In this document: piece after piece, positions 1 through 4,943 of the stretch
How positions within the stretch are numbered: the first letter of the stretch is position 1
Layout: each line of letters begins with the position of its first letter
Assembly: GCA_946222435.1 (NCBI GenBank)
Contig: CAMIOJ010000176.1
Coordinates: forward strand, 1-5,283
Direction of reading: 5' to 3'
Length of the DNA stretch: 5,283 bases
Origin: an uncultured Micrococcus sp.
GTDB taxonomy: Bacteria > Actinomycetota > Actinomycetes > Actinomycetales > Micrococcaceae
The notes under the pieces: model-generated
Databases searched by the model: none
What the model saw: the letters and a program-made list of their open reading frames with translations, nothing else
Told to the model about the DNA's origin: nothing
Translations under genes and position numbers: made by a program

Positions 1-61
1 CCGCCCCAGACCGGTCTTCGCGCCGCCCGCCGGACCTGGCCGCGGCGTCCGCCACCCCGGC

Positions 62-67
62 TACCCT
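62..67 (+). promoter_or_regulatory. Possible -10 box of a leaderless promoter for the rhodanese gene
   Basis: The hexamer TACCCT fits the actinobacterial -10 pattern TANNNT and ends six bases before the ATG at 74. A transcript from it would therefore start at or within a base or two of the start codon. No purine-rich ribosome binding site is visible between 45 and 73, as expected for a leaderless mRNA. No clear -35 box is seen, which is common in high-GC actinobacteria. The alternative is that the gene is translated by coupling to an upstream gene that ends at 77 (see findings). The hexamer is short, so chance occurrence is possible. Confidence 0.45.
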
Positions 68-73
68 GGCTCC

Positions 74-400
74 ATGAGCATGTTCGAGACCGTCACCGTT
101 GACCAGATCCCCGCCGACGCCGCGATCCTGGACGTCCGCGAGGACGACGAGTTCGCCCTCGGCCGCGCCGCCGGCGCCCAGCACATCCCGCTGGGCCAAC
201 TGCCCGAGCGCATCGACGACTTGGACCCGGACACGGACTACTACGTCATCTGCCGCACCGGCGGCCGCTCCGCCCGCGCCGCCGAGTTCCTGGTGGGCCG
301 CGGCTACTCGGCCCTGAACGTGGCCGGCGGTTCCGACGCCTGGCTGGAGGCCGGCAAGCCGATGGAGGCCGACGGCGACGCCGAGCCGACCGTCAAGTGA
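74..400 (+). CDS. Single-domain rhodanese-like sulfurtransferase
   Basis: This 108-residue cytoplasmic protein is one complete rhodanese domain. Family members move sulfane sulfur through a persulfide on an active-site cysteine; the physiological donor and acceptor are not evident here. Visible landmarks are LDVRE at residues 19-23, GAQHIPL at 34-40, the active-site loop C60-R-T-G-G-R65 directly after a YYVI strand, and NVAGGSDAW at 82-90. The six-residue loop is the normal size for sulfurtransferases rather than the seven-residue loop of Cdc25-type phosphatases. There is no signal peptide. The ATG at 74 is preferred; a second ATG at 80 would remove only two residues. The frame stays open to the left window edge, but upstream residues are Pro/Gly-rich and unlike the family. 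The gene overlaps pheA by 4 bases, so the two are probably co-transcribed. The short acidic tail (99-108) is outside the domain. Confidence 0.92.
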   Translation: MSMFETVTVDQIPADAAILDVREDDEFALGRAAGAQHIPLGQLPERIDDLDPDTDYYVICRTGGRSARAAEFLVGRGYSALNVAGGSDAWLEAGKPMEADGDAEPTVK

Positions 401-1383
401 TCGCGCCCCTGCCGCCCGCCTCGGCCGAGGCGGGTCGAGCGCGCGCCCGCTTCACCTTCCTCGGCCCCGAGGGCACCTTCACCGAGGCGGCGCTGCGGCA
501 GATCCCCGAGGTCGCCGAATCGGACGTGGCCCCCGCCTCGTCCGTGATCTCCGCCCTGGCCGCCGTGCGCGCCGGCGACGCCGACTACGCGATGGTGCCG
601 ATCGAGAACTCCGTGGAGGGCGGCGTCTCCGCCACCCTGGACGACGTGGCCTCCGGGGACGACCTGCAGATCCTCGCCGAGGTCCTCGTGCCCATCAGCT
701 TCGTGCTGGTCGGCCGGGAGGGCATCGGCCTGGACGAGGTCCGCCGCATCACCACGCACACCCACGCCTGGGCGCAGGTCCGCGGCTGGGCGGACGCCCA
801 CCTGCCTCAGGCCGAGTTCACGCCGGCCTCCTCCACGGCGGCCGGCGCCCGCCTGCTGCTGCCGCAGGCCCACGACGACGGCACGGCCGCCCCCGCCTTC
901 GACGCGGCGGTCTGTGCCCCGCTGGTGGCGGAGCAGACCGGGCTGCCCGTGTTGGCCGAGCGCATCGAGGACACCGCCGGTGCGGTGACCCGGTTCGTGC
1001 TGGTGGGTCGCCCGGGCCCGCTGCCGGAGCCGACCGGCTCGGACAAGACCACGCTGACCGTGCCGCTGCCGGACGACCACCCGGGTGCACTTTTGGAGAT
1101 CCTGGAGCAGTTCTCCACGCGCGGGATCAACCTCTCCCGCATCGAGTCCCGGCCGACCGGCTCGGGGCTGGGGCAGTACTTCTTCTCGATCGACCTGGAG
1201 GGGCACCTGGCCGAGGAGCGGGTGCAGGCGGCCCTGGCCGCGCTGCACCGGATCTTCCCGGGTGTCCGGTTCCTGGGCTCCTACCCCCGCGCCACCGAGC
1301 GCGTGGTGCAGGTGCCGCCCCACATGAGCGATGCGGCCTACCGCTCCGGTCGGGACTGGGTGGCAGGGCTGCTGCAGCGCTGA
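397..1383 (+). CDS. pheA: Prephenate dehydratase (PDT catalytic domain plus ACT regulatory domain)
   Basis: This 328-residue cytoplasmic enzyme converts prephenate to phenylpyruvate with loss of water and CO2, the committed step to L-phenylalanine. The PDT domain covers about residues 18-205: FLGPEGTFTE at 21-30, VPIENSVEGG at 67-76, and T198-R-F200, the conserved TRF motif whose threonine is catalytic in the family. An ACT domain follows at about 217-295 with GALLEIL (230-236) and ESRP (250-253), the motifs linked to phenylalanine binding, so feedback inhibition is expected. There is no chorismate mutase domain, as is usual for the monofunctional actinobacterial form. The GTG start at 397 overlaps the rhodanese stop (GTGA) and has no clear Shine-Dalgarno, suggesting translational coupling. 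Roughly 17 poorly conserved residues precede the domain, so a later start cannot be excluded. The 3' end lies 3 bases from the stop of the convergent permease gene. Confidence 0.97.
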   Translation: MIAPLPPASAEAGRARARFTFLGPEGTFTEAALRQIPEVAESDVAPASSVISALAAVRAGDADYAMVPIENSVEGGVSATLDDVASGDDLQILAEVLVPISFVLVGREGIGLDEVRRITTHTHAWAQVRGWADAHLPQAEFTPASSTAAGARLLLPQAHDDGTAAPAFDAAVCAPLVAEQTGLPVLAERIEDTAGAVTRFVLVGRPGPLPEPTGSDKTTLTVPLPDDHPGALLEILEQFSTRGINLSRIESRPTGSGLGQYFFSIDLEGHLAEERVQAALAALHRIFPGVRFLGSYPRATERVVQVPPHMSDAAYRSGRDWVAGLLQR

Positions 1384-1392
1384 GCGTCAGCG
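1378..1392. terminator. Stop-to-stop palindrome between convergent genes (possible weak bidirectional terminator)
   Basis: CGCTGA (1378-1383), GCG, TCAGCG (1387-1392) is a perfect 6-bp inverted repeat with a 3-base loop. It is made of the last sense codon plus TGA of pheA facing the same arrangement of the permease. It is the only hairpin noticed at the meeting point of the two operons. There is no T tract on either strand, and both arms are coding, so it may be a coincidence of two CGC-TGA endings rather than a true terminator. Confidence 0.3.
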
Positions 1393-2556
1393 GCGCAGGG
1401 CGTCAGCCACGGGAAGACGGGTGGCCTTCCACGCCGGCAGCGCCGAACCCAGTGCCGCTGTGAGCGCGGCAGCCGACAGTCCGAGTCCGAAGGCCTCCCA
1501 GGGCACCGCCGGAACGCGATGGGCGCCGCCTTCGGGCAGCCAGAGCGGCGCGGCCAGGTGCATGAGGCCGACGACCAGGCCCACGGCCACCACGGTCACG
1601 ATCACCGCGAGCAGCAGAGACGACCCCATCACCTGGATGAAGAGGTGGCTTCTCCGGGCGCCGAGTGCCCGGCGGACCACGAGTTCGCGTGAGCGCTCGG
1701 CGATCGAGGCCAGGCCGATGTTCAGCAGGCCCAGAGCAGAGACCAGGAGGGCGGCCACCGCCACGGCGGAGAACACCGCCTGCATGAAGGACAGCGACTC
1801 CCGCAGCTCCCCGACGCGATCCACACGCAATGGCTGCTCCGAGCCTGGATCTACGCCCGCCGCGGCCACGGCCGCCGTGACGGCCACCGCGGCATCGGGC
1901 CCCTGCTCCGGTGGCACCACGAAGCGCAGGAGCGGCTGTGCGGACGCCGGATCGGGCGGCTGCCGTACCTCCCAGAGTGCGAGGGGTGCCCACATCCGCG
2001 GGGAGGCGTGGCCGTCATCCACGATGCCGGACACCGTCAGGCGGGTGGGGGCGCCGCCGTCGGTCAGCGGTGTCCACACCACGTCCCCGGGCCGCAGTCC
2101 GGCCTCGGCTGCCACCGCGTTCAGGACGACCACGCCCGGCAGGCCGGATCCCAGGTCCGGTGATCCGGCCAGGACGGGGTAGCGGTAGAAGTCCGTGAGC
2201 CGCCCTGAGGTCCAGAGCGTCTCCACGGAGCGCAGCTCCGGAGCCGGGGCATCATGGGCGCTGAGCATCAGGGGACTGGTGGTGGAGATCTCCGGGCGGG
2301 CGGGGGCGCCGCCGAGCCGACGCTGAGACAGTTCCGCGGCGTCCAGGGACTGTGTGGCCGTCGCCGGCGGAAGCGTGAGCACGTGGCTGCCGGCGATGCC
2401 GTCCGTCTGCTCCACGGAGGCTACGAAGACATCGTCCACCACCGCACTGGCCGCGGTGATGCCGACCACCACGAGCACGCCGACGAGCATGCTGAGGCCG
2501 GTCAAGAAGGAGCGGAGGCGCTGGGCCCGCAGGTCCGCCCAGAGCGTGCCGATCAC
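1387..2556 (-). CDS. ABC transporter permease, FtsX/MacB type
   Basis: This 389-residue inner-membrane protein is the transmembrane subunit partnering the ATPase encoded just upstream. It has the MacB/FtsX architecture: one N-terminal transmembrane helix (about 17-39), a large extracytoplasmic domain (about 40-255), then three C-terminal helices (about 259-283, 311-332 and 355-377). Typical family signatures are the cytoplasmic ERSRELVVRRALGARRSHL-like segment (287-305), the PAWKATRLPVADALRR ending, and the N-terminal charged stretch LRAQRLRSFLTGL. Such permeases work as dimers and use ATP hydrolysis for conformational work on an extracytoplasmic adaptor or substrate rather than classic membrane passage. 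The GTG start at 2556 overlaps the ATPase stop (GTGA). A strong Shine-Dalgarno, GAGGAGG (2570-2564), lies 7 bases ahead, the best in the operon. The substrate cannot be told from sequence; antibiotics, peptides and lipid-linked molecules are all possible for the family. Confidence 0.95.
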   Translation of the reverse strand: MIGTLWADLRAQRLRSFLTGLSMLVGVLVVVGITAASAVVDDVFVASVEQTDGIAGSHVLTLPPATATQSLDAAELSQRRLGGAPARPEISTTSPLMLSAHDAPAPELRSVETLWTSGRLTDFYRYPVLAGSPDLGSGLPGVVVLNAVAAEAGLRPGDVVWTPLTDGGAPTRLTVSGIVDDGHASPRMWAPLALWEVRQPPDPASAQPLLRFVVPPEQGPDAAVAVTAAVAAAGVDPGSEQPLRVDRVGELRESLSFMQAVFSAVAVAALLVSALGLLNIGLASIAERSRELVVRRALGARRSHLFIQVMGSSLLLAVIVTVVAVGLVVGLMHLAAPLWLPEGGAHRVPAVPWEAFGLGLSAAALTAALGSALPAWKATRLPVADALRR

Positions 2557-3257
2557 GGGCGGTCCTCCTCACGGAGGGTTCCCTCGCCGAGCCGGAACAC
2601 ACGGTCCATCACGCCTGCGACGGCGTCGTCATGCGTCACCACTACGAGGCACCGTCCTTCATGCCGGGCTGTGGCCACGAGCATGTCCAGAACTCGGGTG
2701 CCGGTCTCTTCGTCCAGGGCCCCGGTGGGCTCATCGGCGAGCACCACGGCCGGTTCCAACAGCAGGGCACGGGCGATCGCCACCCGCTGCTGCTCTCCGC
2801 CGGATAGGCGCAGGGGCAGGTCCGAACCCCTCCCGCCCAGGCCGACGGCCTCGAGCAGTTCCTCTGCGCGGCGCCGGGCCTGGGTGCGCCGGCCGCCGGA
2901 TGCCTCGCGTGGTGCGTACGTGGCAGGCACCAGCACGTTGTCCAGGACGCTGAGGTGGGGAATGAGCGAGTAGTTCTGGAAGACGAAGCCGATGTGGCGA
3001 TTGCGGAGGCGGGCGGCGTCCGCGTCCGAGACGGTGGAGACGTCCGTGCCGTCCAGTGTGATCGTGCCGTGTTCGGGGCGTTGCATGAGTCCGAGCAGCG
3101 TGAGCAGGGTGGTCTTGCCGGACCCCGACCTGCCCAGGATCGCGGCCGTCTCACCGCCTCGCACGGTCAGATCGACATCCGTGAACAGAGTCCTCCGCCC
3201 GTGCCCCACCGGAAAGGATGCGGAGAGTCCGCGCAGCTCCAGGACGGGGTCGCTCAT
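2553..3257 (-). CDS. ABC transporter ATP-binding protein (MacB/LolD-like)
   Basis: This 234-residue protein is a complete nucleotide-binding domain that should sit on the cytoplasmic face of the FtsX-type permease and power it. All motifs are intact: Walker A GRSGSGKT (42-49), Q-loop Q94 in FVFQNYSL, signature LSGGEQQ (151-157), Walker B VVLADE (171-176) with E176, D-loop GALD (179-182) and switch H209 in VVTHD. The FQNYSLIPHLSVLDNV stretch and the ADEPTGALD stretch are typical of the LolD/MacB/FtsE branch. The length is normal for a stand-alone ATPase. The ATG at 3257 overlaps the adaptor stop codon (ATGA). No Shine-Dalgarno is visible there, so reinitiation after the adaptor gene is likely. 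The 3' end overlaps the permease start by 4 bases, giving a tightly coupled three-gene core. Confidence 0.97.
   Translation of the reverse strand: MSDPVLELRGLSASFPVGHGRRTLFTDVDLTVRGGETAAILGRSGSGKTTLLTLLGLMQRPEHGTITLDGTDVSTVSDADAARLRNRHIGFVFQNYSLIPHLSVLDNVLVPATYAPREASGGRRTQARRRAEELLEAVGLGGRGSDLPLRLSGGEQQRVAIARALLLEPAVVLADEPTGALDEETGTRVLDMLVATARHEGRCLVVVTHDDAVAGVMDRVFRLGEGTLREEDRP
2557..2570 (-). promoter_or_regulatory. Strong ribosome binding site of the permease gene
   Basis: GAGGAGG (2570-2564) followed by a 7-base spacer precedes the GTG at 2556 and supports that start. It lies inside the last codons of the ATPase gene. The ATPase gene itself has no such site, so the two subunits may depend on different initiation modes. 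Confidence 0.7.
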
Positions 3258-4099
3258 TCGAACCCGGGTGCGGCCACGGTGACCTCGTCGCCCTCGGCGA
3301 GGCCCTCGGTAATCTCGATCAGTGTGCCGTCCGAGATGCCGAGCCCCACCGGGCGGCGTTCCACGGTGCCGTCCGCGCTCAACACAGCCACCTCGCCGCT
3401 GCCCTGGCGGCCGTTGACGGCGGAGAGCGGGAGGGTCAGCACGTCCTCACGCGTCTCCAGTTGCAGCCCGACGCGGGCGGTGAGCCCGGGAACGGCCTCG
3501 GTGTCCAGGGGCAGCAGGCACAGGGCCGAGTACGGTGCGGCCGAGTCCGCCGGATCCTGTGCCGTGTCTTCCGGCCCGGCCACTGTTCCGGCCAAAGTGC
3601 ACTCCAGCCCACCGGGGCCACCGTCAATGGTGGTCTTGGCCGAGGTGGGAGCCGTGGCCACCCGGTAGGCCTGCTCCGCAGGCACCTGCAGTTGGACGGC
3701 GAGTCCGCCATGGCGGATGACGGCGGCGGTGGCACCTCGGCCGACCCGGGTGCCCTCCGGGGCCGGAAGGTCTGCCACGAGACCGTCATGCGGTGCGCTC
3801 AAGGGGGCGTTCCCCACGCGCACGACTGGGGGACCGTCTGCCCTCACTGGTTCGTCCGGGGAGGTGTTCCCCAGAGCGATGGTCCCGGCCTCCGGTGCGG
3901 CCAGTGCGTACTCGGGGCGGTCCACCAACGTTCCGGTGACGACCAGGACGGAGGTGAGGTCGCCGCGTTCGACGGTGATGGTCTGCGCCGCTGCAGGGGT
4001 GGTGGGAGCCTCTGAGGCGGGGTCTGGAGCGGAGGTGCAGCCGGACAGCGCCAATGCACCGGCGAACAGGGCGAGGAGCGGGCGGGTCGGTCCGTTCAT
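3254..4099 (-). CDS. Periplasmic-adaptor-like (HlyD/MacA-type) lipoprotein of the ABC efflux system
   Basis: This 281-residue secreted lipoprotein is probably the extracytoplasmic adaptor of the MacB-like transporter. A signal peptide (1-20) ends in the lipobox L18-S-G-C21, so the mature protein would be lipid-anchored at C21. A Thr/Pro/Ala linker (22-38) follows. TITVERGDLTSVLVVTGTL (40-58) is the usual adaptor opening strand; a biotinyl/lipoyl-like piece APHDGLVADLPAPEGTRVGRG lies at 102-122, with two stretches totalling a barrel and membrane-proximal domain at about 133-281 (VLTLPLSAV at 220-228; GLAEGDEVTVAAPG at 266-279). The long helical hairpin that splits the lipoyl halves in MacA is absent. 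C167 and C194 could form a disulfide. The ATG at 4099 is chosen because it directly precedes the signal peptide and has GAGGG 7 bases upstream; an earlier in-frame start (4192) would bury the signal peptide. It overlaps the ATPase gene by 4 bases. Confidence 0.87.
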   Translation of the reverse strand: MNGPTRPLLALFAGALALSGCTSAPDPASEAPTTPAAAQTITVERGDLTSVLVVTGTLVDRPEYALAAPEAGTIALGNTSPDEPVRADGPPVVRVGNAPLSAPHDGLVADLPAPEGTRVGRGATAAVIRHGGLAVQLQVPAEQAYRVATAPTSAKTTIDGGPGGLECTLAGTVAGPEDTAQDPADSAAPYSALCLLPLDTEAVPGLTARVGLQLETREDVLTLPLSAVNGRQGSGEVAVLSADGTVERRPVGLGISDGTLIEITEGLAEGDEVTVAAPGFE

Positions 4100-4109
4100 G
4101 TCATCGCCC

Positions 4110-4583
4110 TCATGATCCTTCAGGGCAGTTCGCCGTGACTGTCTGTCGGAACTTGGTGAGGTCCCCGAGCCGGGCCTCGTCCAGGGCCTCACGGTCCGGG
4201 TTGCCGATGAAGTACTTGATCATCGGGTCCCTCAAGCCGTCTACAAGCTGTTCCTCGGCACGGTCCCGGCGCGGGAAATCTCCGTCGTCATGGGCGCGGA
4301 GATACTCACGTGTCCAGAAGCACATGTAGTAGGACAGCGCCAGAACTCGGCCGGCGTCGACTCCGTACTCCGTCGGTTCCTGTGGCGGCCTCAACTCCCC
4401 ATAGGAGTCGCCCTCCGGCAGTGGCAGGCGCTCGGAGTAGTCGTGGAACTCCTGCTCATAGGCGGCGAAGTCCACATAACCGTCGTCGGCATCGTTCGCA
4501 CACCCACCGAGGCCCATGAGAATGAACGGAAGAAGCAACGTCAGCAGGAGCGGCTGGCGTGCAATGCCAGGACGTGACTGCAT
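4110..4583 (-). CDS. Small secreted lipoprotein of unknown function, first gene of the efflux operon
   Basis: I do not recognise a family for this 157-residue protein. It starts with a typical lipoprotein signal (hydrophobic stretch about 12-25) ending in the lipobox L25-G-G-C28, so about 130 residues would be anchored outside the membrane. The mature part is acidic and rich in aromatic residues: an Asp/Tyr-rich segment at 31-51, a Pro-rich stretch at 53-71 and a likely helical second half. It holds only two further cysteines, C88 (in SYYMCFW) and C153 (near the C-terminus), which might pair. The ATG at 4583 is supported by AGGGG 4 bases upstream and by the fit to the signal peptide. The stop is 10 bases before the adaptor start and its TGA is part of that gene's ribosome binding site, indicating co-expression. 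A substrate-binding, sensor or self-protection role with the transporter is possible but inferred from position only. Confidence 0.8.
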   Translation of the reverse strand: MQSRPGIARQPLLLTLLLPFILMGLGGCANDADDGYVDFAAYEQEFHDYSERLPLPEGDSYGELRPPQEPTEYGVDAGRVLALSYYMCFWTREYLRAHDDGDFPRRDRAEEQLVDGLRDPMIKYFIGNPDREALDEARLGDLTKFRQTVTANCPEGS

Positions 4584-4621
4584 GGGACCCCTAAGAAAAG
4601 CTTGTGCGCTCGCAAGTAACA

Positions 4622-4650
4622 GTTATAGCTTGAAGGTAGTTCACCGTCAA
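4622..4650 (-). promoter_or_regulatory. Sigma70-type promoter of the lipoprotein-adaptor-ABC operon
   Basis: Read on the - strand, TTGACG (4650-4645) and TATAAC (4627-4622) are separated by exactly 17 bases. Each box differs from the consensus at one position, which is unusually good for a high-GC actinobacterium. Transcription would start near 4615, leaving about 31 untranslated bases that hold the AGGGG ribosome binding site before the ATG at 4583. Position, orientation and spacing all agree with a promoter for the four-gene operon. Confidence 0.72.
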
Positions 4651-4660
4651 AGGTGTGAAC
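4639..4660. promoter_or_regulatory. Inverted repeat over the -35 box, candidate operator
   Basis: GTTCAC (4639-4644) and GTGAAC (4655-4660) form a perfect inverted repeat with a 10-base gap, and the gap contains the -35 box of the operon promoter (4645-4650). Half-sites 16 bases apart centre to centre over a promoter element suit a dimeric repressor or activator. No regulator gene is in the window to assign to it, and a 6-bp repeat can arise by chance. Confidence 0.35.
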
Positions 4661-4663
4661 AAG

Positions 4664-4689
4664 CCATGGAGTAGATGTGGCTTCCATGG
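4664..4689. repeat. Inverted repeat CCATGGA-N12-TCCATGG upstream of the operon promoter
   Basis: Two 7-bp arms (4664-4670 and 4683-4689) are perfect reverse complements with a 12-base gap. They lie roughly 50-75 bases upstream of the predicted transcription start, a position where activators often bind. Each arm contains the palindrome CCATGG, so part of the symmetry is built in. Function is unknown. Confidence 0.3.
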
Positions 4690-4727
4690 GGTCGGCTGTC
4701 TATGGACTCATATCGGTCTGACTTCGA

Positions 4728-4758
4728 CCCCAGGATGAACTGATATCACTTGCTGGGG
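4728..4758. repeat. Nested inverted repeat around TGATATCA
   Basis: CCCCAG (4728-4733) and CTGGGG (4753-4758) flank the perfect 8-bp palindrome TGATATCA (4741-4748). The palindrome is slightly off-centre (7 bases on the left, 4 on the right). It could be a protein-binding site or a weak hairpin; there is no T tract to make it a terminator. Confidence 0.25.
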
Positions 4759-4853
4759 ACCTGCCATTCCTCGTGGGCGGGACGTTGACGTACTCACGCC
4801 AGGCGTTCCCCTAGGGTCCGGCCAGGGGTTGAGCTCGGAGTCCTGTCGCCCGA

Positions 4854-4880
4854 TTCGTCGGTGACGACCGAACTTTGTTT
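4854..4880 (+). terminator. Small + strand hairpin with T-rich tail, possible intrinsic terminator
   Basis: TTCGTCG (4854-4860) pairs with CGAC-C-GAA (4865-4872, one bulged C) across the loop GTGA, which is a GNRA-type tetraloop in RNA. CTTTGTTT follows directly. This has the shape of an intrinsic terminator reading rightward, but no + strand gene precedes it nearby. The stem is only 7 bp and the T run is interrupted by a G, so confidence is low. Confidence 0.33.
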
Positions 4881-4904
4881 CCCAAGGAACCTCCCGGACA
4901 GCAC

Positions 4905-4943
4905 CGTGCCCCCGCACCGCCAGACGGCGGTGACGGGGGCACG
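4905..4943 (-). terminator. Strong 17-bp hairpin, probable terminator of the lipid-kinase gene
   Basis: CGTGCCCCCG plus CACCGCC (4905-4921) pairs with GGCGGTG plus CGGGGGCACG (4926-4943), interrupted only by one bulged A (4933), around the loop AGAC. The 17 pairs are almost all G-C. It begins 51 bases after the lipid-kinase stop codon. There is no T tract on either side, as is usual for the T-less terminators of high-GC actinobacteria. A smaller hairpin, CCCGGC-N6-GCCGGG (4974-4991), sits directly behind the same stop codon and may act with it. Confidence 0.72.

Noticed and set aside
1..55. Possible divergent gene starting with GTG at 55 on the - strand
   Set aside because: The frame is open to the edge, but the purine-rich stretch upstream is about 15 bases away and the residues show no signature. 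Too little sequence to support it.
304..1323. 339-residue open frame on the - strand opposite pheA
   Set aside because: It is an antisense shadow caused by the strong GC bias. The predicted protein is low-complexity, rich in Gly/Arg/His, has no family signature, and lies across an unmistakable pheA.
1331..2182. 283-residue open frame on the + strand opposite the permease
   Set aside because: The product is rich in Arg/Ser/Thr/Pro with no domain, and the - strand frame encodes a complete FtsX-type permease with normal helices.
2254..2973. Long + strand frames opposite the permease and ATPase genes
   Set aside because: They are shadows of frames in which every ABC ATPase motif is present in order on the - strand.
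3218..4015. 265-residue + strand frame opposite the adaptor gene
   Set aside because: It has no recognisable domain, whereas the - strand frame has a lipobox and adaptor-like strands.
4100..4192. Extended start (4192) for the adaptor gene
   Set aside because: It would add 31 charged residues before a typical lipoprotein signal peptide and overlap the upstream lipoprotein gene. The ATG at 4099 has its own GAGGG site 7 bases upstream.
4675..4743. 22-codon + strand frame in the intergenic region
   Set aside because: The GGAG before the ATG is only 3 bases away, the peptide has no features, and there is no sign of coding periodicity in so short a frame.
4785..4817. TTGACG (4785-4790) and TAGGGT (4812-4817) as a + strand promoter
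   Set aside because: The spacer is 21 bases, too long for a normal sigma70-type promoter, and no gene follows.
4708..4917. 69-residue - strand frame in the intergenic region
   Set aside because: It has no ribosome binding site, runs into the large hairpin, and the product resembles no family.
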